Shown one piece after another: positions 33,796 through 43,502 of a stretch of 64,000 nt of DNA. This DNA comes from Diphasiastrum complanatum (lineage: Eukaryota; Streptophyta; Lycopodiopsida; Lycopodiales; Lycopodiaceae), in the NCBI GenBank assembly GCA_029204225.1, contig CM055097.1, positions 43,320,858 to 43,384,857 of the forward strand, given 5' to 3'. Position numbers and translations under genes: made by a program. Every line of letters begins with the position of its first letter. The first letter of the stretch is position 1. The notes under the pieces were generated by a model. It saw nothing but the letters and a program-made list of their open reading frames with translations. It did no database searches and had not been told where the DNA came from.

Positions 33796-34449
33796 GTGTG
33801 CAGCTTAGAAACCCGTTCCGACCCTTTTGAGTTGGAACGTACAGTACGTTCCGGAATGTACTGGGTCCTAATTTTTTTTTTTTTAAACATGAAAAAAACG
33901 GATCCTGGAATGCTCCAACAATTTCAGTTAATGAGAAACTATGACTGCAGTGGCCGCATTGATTCTAAGCGCATCTGTATACTGACATTGATTCCAAGCA
34001 CATCTGTATCCTGACATTGAGTATTCATAGCTTGTGAATCATAAACGATTGACCATCTGCATGATATTACTGCACATGAACAAAAACCTAACTCCTACAG
34101 AAGCCTGCTTTGGCCCCTGCATACGAACCATCTATTACTGGATGTTGTCTCAATCTGATCTACTGGATGGCTGTTTCAAGCTCGCATATCTATCTCTCAA
34201 CCATCTACGTCTATCCAGCGTAGATGACTCCAGTGATCTCCAGATGCCAGATCATCCTAGAATTCCTTTGGGCTAGCTAGCTTTTTGCTCCATCACTCTG
34301 CTTTGCATCAGAGCTGAGCGAGGTACAGAAACAACAGGAACAGTGATATTACAGTATCGCGCTTGTTTTCCTTTGTAAAAAAGTACATATCTTTTTTTAA
34401 ATTTTTTTTTGGTTTGTTCTGGAATGGAATGGGCAACTATGGTGTGCAA
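33796..34449. mobile_element. Short hAT-like element, copy A (638 bp)
   Basis: Element 33804-34441 starts CTTAGAAACCCGTTCC and ends GGAATGGGCAACTATG (imperfect inverted ends). Flanks GTGTGCAG (33796-33803) and GTGTGCAA (34442-34449) match at 7 of 8, an hAT-type TSD. Subterminal GGAACG/CGTTCC words resemble copy B. The interior has a local 29-bp duplication (GATTCYAAGCRCATCTGTAT) near 33960-34020 and no recognised gene. Non-autonomous. Confidence 0.75.
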
Positions 34450-34828
34450 CCAACCCCAGTTGGAGCCCCTACTAGAGACTATAACGACCCCTTAATGATT
34501 TCTCATTTGTCAGCTTCTAATAGTAGAGATTGTGAGCTTATTTAAGAGAGCTTAGATATTGTGTTCCTTTGTTGGAAGGCTTGCAAGACAACTGTAATTT
34601 GAGTTAGGGTCTCTGTTATGGACATCCACATTCATCACATGCTCTTCTGATCCATAATTACAGTGGCTACATTTTAATGATTCAAGTATCAATTATTGGA
34701 TATCTTTATGATGCTCTTTATAAATAGTAATTCTATTTCAATCATTTTATAAGTTTTCATTAAAGAAAGTTATGTCAGTGAAATTACATCACATAATATG
34801 TAGTAACTTTTAATTCTTCAGTTCTTTC
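34450..34828. other. Short spacer between the two hAT-like elements
   Basis: Natural-looking plus-strand coding-like stretch VQPTPVGAPTRDYNDPLMIS at 34441-34545 ends in a stop; unrecognised. The rest is AT-rich. Confidence 0.3.
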
Positions 34829-35512
34829 ATTTAAAACTTAGAAGCCCGTTCCGACCAAAATGGGTCGGACCGTTCCGTTCTAACCATTCCGTCTGTTCCG
34901 GAACGTACTGGGTCGGAACGATTTAGTGTAGGTTAAAAAAAAGAAGATTAAAGACCCTGCTGGCCCGCACGTTTAGACGCTCGTTGCATTGTAAACATAT
35001 AAGACCAGTCGTTTGTGGGGATGGGAGCAACTCTTCTAGATGGGGTGGTTGTGGAAGAAGGCGCCATGGTTGCAGCTGGAGCTCTTGTATCTCATAACAT
35101 GCGTGTCCTATCTGGACAAGTATTTACAGTCCTGAAACTTGATACTTGTTAACAAATTGAAGTGACAGATCCTTCTTCGTGATCTTCCTTCTTGATAATA
35201 TATTGAGGGATGCTACAGATCATAATCGATTTGAAATCATTGTTTTGAAATCGATGATGTGTAATTTATAATAAAGAAATCGATTTTAACAAACACGTTG
35301 ATTCTAGAATCGCTATCTTCTCTGACTGCTGTTCACGTTAATCCTAGAATCCCAAATGGAAGCCAAATCAGAGAAGCTTAGTTGCCCGTTCTGTCTATTA
35401 ACTCTCAGGATATCGTTTTTTTTTTCTTTGTTAAAAAAATGTAATTTTTTATATATTTTTTGGGAGTCCTGTTCCGGAACGGAACGCGGGAACGGACAAC
35501 TAAGATTGAAAA
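34829..35512. mobile_element. Short hAT-like element, copy B (668 bp), carrying a host exon
   Basis: Element 34837-35504 starts CTTAGAAGCCCGTTCC and ends GGAACGGACAACTAAG. Flanks ATTTAAAA (34829-34836) and ATTGAAAA (35505-35512) match at 7 of 8. The subterminal arrays of GTTCCG/CGGAAC words are the same as in copy A, 395 bp to the left. The interior contains an exon-like gamma-carbonic anhydrase segment and no transposase, so this is a Pack-type non-autonomous hAT element. Confidence 0.75.
35009..35119 (+). pseudogene. Captured exon of a gamma-carbonic anhydrase-like protein
   Basis: Translation gives FVGMGATLLDGVVVEEGAMV, AAGALVSHNMRVLSGQ, which matches the hexapeptide-repeat (left-handed beta-helix) region of plant gamma-carbonic anhydrases, known subunits of mitochondrial complex I. 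A splice-like CAG precedes (about 35008) and AA/GTATTT follows (35120). The frame has no stops across about 37 codons, but neighbouring exons are missing and it lies wholly inside the hAT-like element. It is therefore a transduplicated fragment and not a working gene. Confidence 0.75.
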
Positions 35513-36037
35513 CAATCTGTTTTGACTGGCCCAGGACCTATTTTCAAATGGTTCTTAATTTGGGCCCTGTATTTGAATTTTCATATTTTCCTCCAGTAAA
35601 TTGAAGAGGGGTGGCTTTTAATTAGTATAAATAGCCACTAAGGCTCCTCATTGGGTAGCTTGTGATTCTGGAGATCTTTCCTACTATTGCTCAAGTAGCG
35701 CTTTAGTCTAAGATGTTCATGATATTCAGGTTATGTTCATAGGTAGAGACCTTATTTGCCATCACTTATGTCTATTGTTCATGTTGTGATGCCATTTCTG
35801 TGGTGTGTCTATAAGTTTGCAGTCAGGGTTGGGTTCCAACCAGCTGGGTTCCTTCAAGGAAGCTAAGCAGGGTTCAAAATGCAATGAGACGTTAGAGGTC
35901 CAATGTGATAAATAAATCCCCAACAACTTATCTTTAAGAAAGTTTAACATCCATTTATGTGAGGGAGGTATCGGAGAGCTGGACTTTGCCAATAATTTAT
36001 AAAAGAAACTTGACAATGCTTCATTTTGAATGTGCAG
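35513..36037. other. Spacer upstream of the BORCS8-like exons
   Basis: A TATAAATAG box at 35618-35626 may be a promoter or an LTR relic. I could not find a first coding exon with confidence. An open stretch from ATG 35959 runs into the next exon but crosses its splice acceptor. Confidence 0.35.
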
Positions 36038-37348
36038 TGCATGATTCCTTGACAGAGGTGATAAAGCAAATAGCAAATGAACCTTCATTGGGACTTTACT
36101 TTGTGCAACAACATGTACACAAAGTTGTGCCTGTTGTGGTCTCACTCAAGGTACATTAACTCGTAGGATTGCTTTTATCCAGTTTTTCAAAGAGTCAAAG
36201 GAAGAACTTTTTGGCTACTGAAAGTAGTTGACTACATAGGGTGTGCAACACACATATATATCCCATTCTGCTCTTGCAGGTTTTTTTTAAAGACTTAGGT
36301 CATAAAGTACATGCTGTTTAAGCTCTTCTTATGTCGGAGTAAGTAATCTAACTCTGCAGGAAATGCCCTTCCATGCCTCCACTGGGGCATCTGGAGCTAC
36401 CATTGACATGCACATACATACACTGAGCTAGAATCTTTTGGGGCTATGGTTTTTGTTAGCTTGGATCATGTACTATGATTCCCATACATAAGATTAAGGC
36501 TCTGCTGCTGATGGTGAAAGGGGTAATCTCTTAGTCGGCAAAGAGTTATCCGGCCTCACTTTCTCCTGCCTCTTGGTTTCTCCCTCCTAGAATCTTTTCC
36601 TGATCTACTCACAGGTGTCAAGTCTGAAATTTTTTCCTGTAGCTTAAATTCATTTCCTAGCAACAACGAAATCTTATGGCAAAGTGTCAGGGATTACGCC
36701 ATTCATTGAACCATACCGAAAGTCATTATGTGTTTCTTGTGGCTTCAATGATGAGTTTTCAGCATGCTGGCAGCCTGGTTGTAAATTGTGTTCCCTGTAA
36801 GCTTTGCCTTAAGCCTTAAAAATTTTTAGGCTCGAATACACTCTAAGCCAATCTTTACTGCTAACCGAAAAAAACTTAGATATATATTTTTGACTGTTCT
36901 ACTAGAATGTTGCCAACAAAATTTGGAGTATTCCCCCTGTGCCACTATCGTCCAATGAAGTCTTTTTGTAGAACTGCTAATGTTACAGTTTTCAATTCAT
37001 TCCAAGACAGGAAAATAATAGTGCACAGCAAGTTTTCGTAGATTCTGACTTGTTCTTTAAGAGATTGGACTTGCACATATTCGTGCTTGCTGTTAGTGGA
37101 TGCTATTGTGAGGCTGTTGTGAATAGTTGTTTTGGTATCATAATCTTCAGCTTAAATGTGGATGGTGGATGTAGGTTCAGCTTGTTGAGGAGACTCAAGA
37201 AGTGGTGCTATCAACTGAAGATGCGAAGGATGCGCTAACTGCGGTGAGTACCATGAAGGAGTTGGGACCCTCTGTGATTGGCAAAATGAGAACTATTTTG
37301 AATTCGACAATCTCTTCTTTGCAGGACGAACAAAATGTGAAGCGGTGA
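36038..37348 (+). CDS. BORCS8/MEF2BNB-like protein, two visible exons (5' end missing)
   Basis: Exon 36038-36150 (acceptor TGTGCAG, donor GTACAT) encodes HDSLTEVIKQIANEPSLGLY, FVQQHVHKVVPVVVSLK. Exon 37181-37348 (acceptor GGTTCAG) joins in phase and encodes LVEETQEVVLSTEDAKDALT, AVSTMKELGPSVIGKMRTIL, NSTISSLQDEQNVKR, then TGA at 37346. The pattern ANEPS-x-x-LY-x-x-Q-x-HV and the helical remainder match the small BORC subunit 8 family, linked in animals to lysosome positioning. The total of about 92 residues suits the C-terminal four fifths of that protein. The 1,030-bp intron is ordinary for a plant. The missing first exon means either an unseen upstream exon or a truncated copy next to the hAT element. 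Confidence 0.55.
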
Positions 37349-38035
37349 GAATTTGAACATGCTTATGATGCATTTTCTTCTGGATAGATGTGCAATAATG
37401 AAGAAACACAAGGTGGTGGTGGATGAGGCCAAACTATAATAATGGCTATAGGATGGCCAGCTTTATGGTGGACAGTCATCAAATTTATTGGTTTTTGATG
37501 TCTAGAGTGCTATGTAATTTGATGATCACAGGAAGGCGACAGACCCATCAATGTTCTTCTATGTATCTTTTCTTGAGATGCGCAGAGCACTTTTTGTTTT
37601 ACACATAATGAAATCTTGAAATAGTGTACACTTTCAAGTGTCTCAAAAGCAAACTTTCTCATGCAATTGAGGTGATTGATGATCTTTTTAAGAGACTTGC
37701 TGTTATTGTATTTTATCCTCCAAAGGTTGCCAGATAAGTTGTTTTATGGGTAGCTCTTGGCATTAACGATAAATTTGCAATCTTAGTTCCTTATACTTCA
37801 CATTTGTTATCTGGCCAGCATAATCAGTGTAACAGCACTAAGATGGCTTCCTTGCTGCATCTGGCAAATAAAGCCTTTATCTAGGTTTTCTACCTTGAGC
37901 AAGGATCATTCTAAAGTATCATAAGCGGACGCATCCTCAATTGAACTTAGAGTGTCATTCCTAGAGTTATTTTTATCAACTTTACCATTTCTAAGCTCTT
38001 GAGGGTTCAATAAAATGTGTCAATTGGCCATGGGC
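37349..38035. other. Spacer
   Basis: Pyrimidine tracts and AT-rich sequence, no coding signal that I can support. It could be the 3' UTR of the BORCS8-like gene and then intergenic DNA. Confidence 0.35.
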
Positions 38036-38599
38036 AGAAGCAGAGTACAACTGGGCTCCCCTTTCTCTGAAGGCATTGGTCAAACAAGTAATGTGGAAGG
38101 TGGCATGGCATCAACAGATGCTTCAGGAGTAGAGACTACCACATCAGCCAACTATAAAGCTCCTACCATTTTGGAATGGCACTCTGAGACAAGTTCTAGT
38201 GGCTACATTTGTTCTGCTTTTGAGTCAGCACTTCAGAAAGCTGGCAACTTGGGATGGAAAACTAGTGTTCTGCAAGTAAGTCATAATATGCCAATAGATG
38301 CAACTGAGGCAGCTGAAGTTGGCTCATTTTTAAATACGACAGCAGAAGCCTTAAAACAGTTTGCTGTAATCAAGCCAGCCCGTTATGTCCGTGCTGTATT
38401 TGATTCAAAACCACAAAGGTCTGATTATGAAGCAAAAGATGATCAGAAAATTTTATATGCAGAAGATTTAGAACGGAAAAATGACATGGAAGAGGTCGAA
38501 TCAAGATTGTGTATCAAGGACTTGGTTCTAGAGGATACTTATGAGCAGCTTCACGAAGAACAAACAGCGAAGCTAGAAGCATGGCTTGGGAATTCTTAA
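38036..38599 (+). CDS. Unrecognised exon of about 187 codons
   Basis: The frame is open from an acceptor-like GGGCAG (38031-38036; an ATG lies at 38015) to TAA at 38597-38599. Composition is natural. A Ser/Thr/Gly-rich start is followed by APTILEWHSETSSSGYICSA, FESALQKAGNLGWKTSVLQV, AEALKQFAVIKPARYVRAVF and a Glu-rich helical C terminus (VLEDTYEQLHEEQTAKLEAW). No known domain is recognised. It is the last coding exon of something, or a lone ORF; no transposon motif is seen. It shares orientation with the BORCS8-like exons 0.7 kb upstream, but no link is shown. Confidence 0.45.
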   Translation, partial: RSRVQLGSPFSEGIGQTSNVEGGMASTDASGVETTTSANYKAPTILEWHSETSSSGYICSAFESALQKAGNLGWKTSVLQVSHNMPIDATEAAEVGSFLNTTAEALKQFAVIKPARYVRAVFDSKPQRSDYEAKDDQKILYAEDLERKNDMEEVESRLCIKDLVLEDTYEQLHEEQTAKLEAWLGNS

Positions 38600-39517
38600 G
38601 AACCTGCAATCACACAGGGAAGATAATTCTGAAGTACCATAACCATTTCTTAATATTTTTCTGCCAAAAGTTACATGATTGCATGAAAGAAGAAAGTTGC
38701 TTATTTTCTTATGAACATTTGCCCATTGATGGGAAGCTGTTGAGAGTATGGCAAATCCCTGTTTCAAATTCATGTCTCAAAAAATTATGTTCTACCATAT
38801 TACCTAATTTTCTCAATTGACAATTTTTTTCACCGCCTACAACTTCAATTTGGAAAAAGTTGAAACATAAAAGAATGCATGATTGTAATTTGGGCTTTGC
38901 TATCATGTCGAACACATTTGATGAGAACTGGTTGTGCCACAGTTGTCTTTCTCAACTGCAGGCATATAAATTTGTTTGCATTGAATTGACATATATGCCA
39001 TGGTACGAGTGTATGTGTTTGAGACGGATCCCACAGAATGGCTAATTCATGCTTTGTTATCACTGGTTAGTTTGCTGCTGAATCTGCATATTTCCTGTTT
39101 TGCAAAAAATTTTAGTTGTTTCATGCCATTGCAGTGACTTTCAAAGTTCAGCACCTCATGACCCATACTAGAAATAGCATAACGTAGTGCACATGTTTTA
39201 TCAACCAAGGAGAAAAATTTTGGGCAGCCTTTCCATTTTGGTGAGATTGTTTTAGAGGAGTTTCCACCTACCTGGAGCAGTTTCAACCTAGCTATTGTTT
39301 GTGGTACACATGATTAGCTCATTAACTAAGAGAAATCTTGCATTTTTAGAATGTAGTTCGTTGTTTGATGGGTCCTGTCTCAATCTGAAAACACTATCTG
39401 CAAGATTCCACTGTGTATGCTAAAGAACTGCAATTTAATTTTCAGAGTTTCTTGCACTTAGAGGAATGCTCCTTTTGATGAAGGGTTTATTTAAAGCTGT
39501 GTATAGGCCTCTGTTGT
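38600..39517. other. Spacer with one possible small exon
   Basis: At 39003-39063 the plus strand reads VRVYVFETDPTEWLIHALLS after an upstream CTGCAG and before GTTAGT, a plausible 60-bp exon. Too short to assign. Confidence 0.3.
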
Positions 39518-39892
39518 TTGCATTTCTTTCAGCAAAAAATATTCTTCTTGTTCATCATCGTTGCATGCTGGATCTTCCATACACTCCCAGGACGTGAAGA
39601 TTTTTTGATCACTGCTTCCATGCTAATTGCTCCGATCCTGGAACTGGTGAGGCCAATAGCAATAAGCAATATCGTTTCAGGGTCGAGGTCTTTTCAACAG
39701 TACACAGAAGCAGTGAAGCACTTTTGCTTGAATGCTGAGTTCTTTTTAGTCGTAAACAGCAGCAGTTCTCTGAAACCCGAAGAAATCCCAGAAAAATCTG
39801 CTTGCCATTTTTCAAGAATGGTTGAAGGTCAAAGAGCATTTTTGGATGAGTTTATGGGCACTGCTCTAGGATTTTCAGCAGTGACGATTTAG
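39518..39892 (+). CDS. Unrecognised ORF, 124 aa, possibly a terminal exon
   Basis: A hydrophobic start (KIFFLFIIVACWIFHTLPG) may be intron or a signal-like segment. From about residue 40 the composition is ordinary (ELVRPIAISNIVSGSRSFQQ, EIPEKSACHFSRMVEGQRAF, LDEFMGTALGFSAVTI, stop). No known domain. It could belong with the exons at 38036 and 39003, all on the plus strand. Confidence 0.3.
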   Translation: MHFFQQKIFFLFIIVACWIFHTLPGREDFLITASMLIAPILELVRPIAISNIVSGSRSFQQYTEAVKHFCLNAEFFLVVNSSSSLKPEEIPEKSACHFSRMVEGQRAFLDEFMGTALGFSAVTI

Positions 39893-41834
39893 GATGAACC
39901 AATGAAATTTTTTTGAGGTAGTCTAACATGTGAGAAGTAATCTGTAGTGGCTCAAGAATTCAGCTCATGCTATTGGAAATATAGGTTATACTAGGCTTAT
40001 GGCTGGCAGAATGAGCCAGGAAATTCCTGAGGTGTCAAGAAGAGATCAATAGCTGCTTTTAGAGAATCTGGGCAATATGAAACAGTTTTGAAACTTTAAT
40101 TATATTGAAGTCATCCTGCAGCAAGAAACAGCCACATGGGTCGGATGGTCCCTGCGGACATTTTTGTTTGAGAGATGAGAAGAGGCTTAGCCCAAGGATG
40201 ACACCAGAAAAAGGCTAGATCTCCTGGCAGAAAAAAGGACAGAAGGAGACACGAGGATCTTGATGCCTACATGGGCCAAGAAAATTGTCACATCAAAACA
40301 GAAACTGCATGGCAATGCTCTTTACAAAGCAGTGACAAACACCCCGTCTAAGACCCAGGCACTAAGAACCCGGAAAAGAGATTAGGAATTGATCTTTCTA
40401 ATAAAAGGTGAGCAGAAATTTTTTCACTCACGATAAATAGATGCAGAAACTATTGCAAGTACTATTTCAATATAAGGAACGGATGACATGCCTAGACACA
40501 TAGTAGTCCATGTTTGACATGCTTTGACAAAGACCAAGGCAAGTGCCTGCTTTCAAGTCTGTGAAGGCAGAACCAGGGGCTAGAGTTCTAATTCATGGTA
40601 TGACGTAGACTACGAAATAGCTAGAAAAACATGGCAGGCAGTGTAGAAGAAGAATCAGTAAAACTAGTGTAGCATGGAAAGATAACACGAAAGAAAAAAA
40701 GAGGATTTTATTTAAGATGAACACGTGGAACTATCTACAAAATTCAGGCTGAACCCAAGATATTTCTTGATAGACTGCATATATTGAGTTAAGTGTGACA
40801 GAATCATTGCTTAAGGAGCTCTTTGAAAAGGAGGGGATAGAAGAGGAAGATAGAAGAACCTACTCATTTGTGGGCAGTGAAATAATTATTGTGGAATATG
40901 TGAAGATGCGCATTAATGAAGGCAACACCCAAGATCTACACATGCTAGCAGTTGAGATGCTCAAATGGCAAGTGACTCTTGGTGGTCAAAGAACTGATCA
41001 AATCAATAGAATTGTACCTATATGTAGAGGAGAAGAAATCAATTAGGACAGAAGTAAAAGTCAATCTTGGCAAGCAGCGGCAGCCTGATAGCAAGTTACT
41101 TGGATCAATTTTGGTAAGAAAATAAGCATACGGGCTAGAGATTCTACAATTTATGCGAACTCTTGGGCAGGTATCTGTTCCATTTACTCTATGTCGAATT
41201 ACCTGATGACTCTGTGCAACAAAAGGGCCCAAGGCAAAGGTAATAAACCGTATTTGTCACAATGTGGACAGTTCCTGGACATGGGTAAGAATGGAAACAT
41301 TACGGGTATCTATGGAATTGAGGGCAACAATTTGTCACCTTGAGACCAAAGTTAAAGGAGTGCCTACCATCAAATTGGGATAAAACAGAGATGGCCCCCT
41401 TGACTATTCACAGATGAGCTCAAAAGCTCAATTTGGCAAGGGTGGTGAATCCAAAATGGCCAGGTATGTGTCACTTCTTTTGATATACGCTAATGTTTGA
41501 TTATTGACATGTGACAAAGACAATACATTTTCGTCCTTTAAGCTTCTCTGCAAACATTATAGCATGGCATTGAATGTTAGCAAAACAAGGGTCCTCATGT
41601 TCATCCAATTCTCAGCCAATTGTTTTTTTATCTCATTTGCATGCATATATAGTCGTCAAACATGCACTAGTTCCACGTGTCCTAATGGATACGCTTGGGT
41701 CCTTACAAGGTTATTAATTACATTTTTTAGCCTAGTCCAGAATGGCAAGGTGTAACTAATAAACTCGTACACTAGAGTACCAAAAATTCACATCAATGAT
41801 TATTTTGAATCTTCTGAACCAAACACGGATGTAA
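39893..41834. other. Spacer, mostly unassigned
   Basis: About 1.9 kb without recognised genes. A frame at 40795-41046 (ESLLKELFEKEGIEEEDRRT, HMLAVEMLKWQVTLGGQ) has natural composition but no family. Purine-rich, leader-like sequence fills 40080-40700. Confidence 0.3.
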
Positions 41835-42720
41835 CTTTCTTCCTCCCTTGAACTACTTTTGTCCTCAAAAGTTTAGGAGAATTCTTCTTTATGCTTTCAA
41901 CTCTTTCTCATGAATCATCATCCTCGGTGTCCTTTCCATCGGATCAAACACTTAGAGATAGAATGATTTCTCAATTGTTTGTCTGGTTTTGAGTATCTTT
42001 CTGGTTCCAAATGTACACCAAGGAATAACTCTTCTAAATGAATAAGATTCTCGTCAAATCCAACTATATCACATTCATCTAAATTCAGTTTCAATCGGCT
42101 TACTCGAAACACTGGATGAGCAATAGATTGTCCTGAAGATCAAGTTCGTAAGTTGAAGAACCAATTTTTTTTTATAATATGAAACGGTCCACAGTATTTG
42201 GTAGACAACTTATAATACTTTCTGCTATGCATAGTCCTATTATATTTTAAAATTTTAAGATATACCCAATCATTAACTGTAAAATCTTTGGGAGATCTCT
42301 TAAGATCGGCATAGTGGTAAGCTTTATTTTGAGCACTATAGATACTATCATGTGCCAATTGTAACATTTCTTGCATATTATCCAAGAAATCAACAACTTT
42401 TGGGATCTTAAAAGATTGTCTCCACATCGTACATAAGCATAAATAGACTATAACATGTAGTAGAATGTTAAAGTCAATTAACAAAATGCACTCCTCTCAT
42501 TGAGATTGCCTGTGAGACACATATATTCTCAACATATATTCCTCAATCTATCCATCTGATTTAGGATGATCAGTAAAACTTAAACTAAGCGGGGTCTCAA
42601 ACTTATGGAATACAACTGACTAAAGTTACCTATAAACTTAGGATCTCTATCACTAACAATATCACTTGAGTCCATAAAGCCTGAATAATCTTTCTACAAA
42701 GATTTGGGCTATATCCATGT
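41835..42720 (-). pseudogene. Ty3/gypsy integrase C-terminal fragment with polypurine tract
   Basis: Minus-strand relative of the fragment at 10445-11330. Readable pieces: VVDFLDNMQEMLQLAHDSIY, AYHYADLKRSPKDFTVNDWV, YLKI..NRTMHSRKYYKLST, KYCGPFHIIKKNW, then FRVSRLKLNLDECDIVGFDE and NSISKCLIRWKGHRG, the end of a chromodomain-like segment. A purine run (minus-strand CAAGGGAGGAAGAAAGT, 41835-41850) lies where a polypurine tract would sit. Stops and frameshifts are frequent. No LTR is recognised to its left. Confidence 0.8.
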
Positions 42721-43502
42721 AGGGTCGAAGATCTTGCGTAGTATAGCCCTCCCGCCTGTCAACAAGGGTTAGATCACTGGATAGGTATCTAACTATGCAT
42801 AGATGCTAATTTTAGTTAGTTTCATACTTTGCATCTAACTCTACCTCCACTAACACTACCCTCCTTTAACTCTACTCCTCTACACTAACATTCATCATGA
42901 TTTTGGGTGAAGGGAAAGGATAGAAAAGAAGAGGAAGAGAGAAGAGAAGAGAGAAAGAGAGAGAGAGATGAGATGGAGGTTAGCTCAAATGCTCAATGTC
43001 ATTGCTTATGAAAAAACCTTAACTAATGACAAATAAAAAACATGGAAAAAATGGAAATAACAAGCAATCACAACAATAGCATAAGCAAGAGTGATTAGCA
43101 AATGAGGATGCTTGAGCTCTCAAAATGATAGATTCTCCTCCTCTCTATTAAGCATGGAAATAGTGTACAAATGGTGTCTTTTTATAAAATGGGAAAGGCC
43201 CTTGCCCCTCAATCCTATTGGCTAATATTCACATTGATCCTATCCATTCGTCTTGGACCCAACTTGATCAAGGGTCCACAAAAAGCACATTGGAAATCAC
43301 AAGATTCATGTGAGTCCAAAATTGGACCCAATTCTAAAAAGTAAACTCTAAGTTTAAAATTGACTTTGGGCCTCAAGTTTTATTTTAATTACAAAGGGCC
43401 CAAGTCTATTATTTTATTTACAACTTAACTTGCGTGCTCATTGGGCCATGGGCTTATACACGCAGGATGTCATGCCTTCGCAACACATTTTATTAGTCGA
43501 AT
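42721..43502. other. Spacer with a purine tract
   Basis: 42902-42981 is an 80-base purine-rich run ending in GAGAGAGAGAGATGAGATGG. The rest has no coding signal. Confidence 0.5.
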
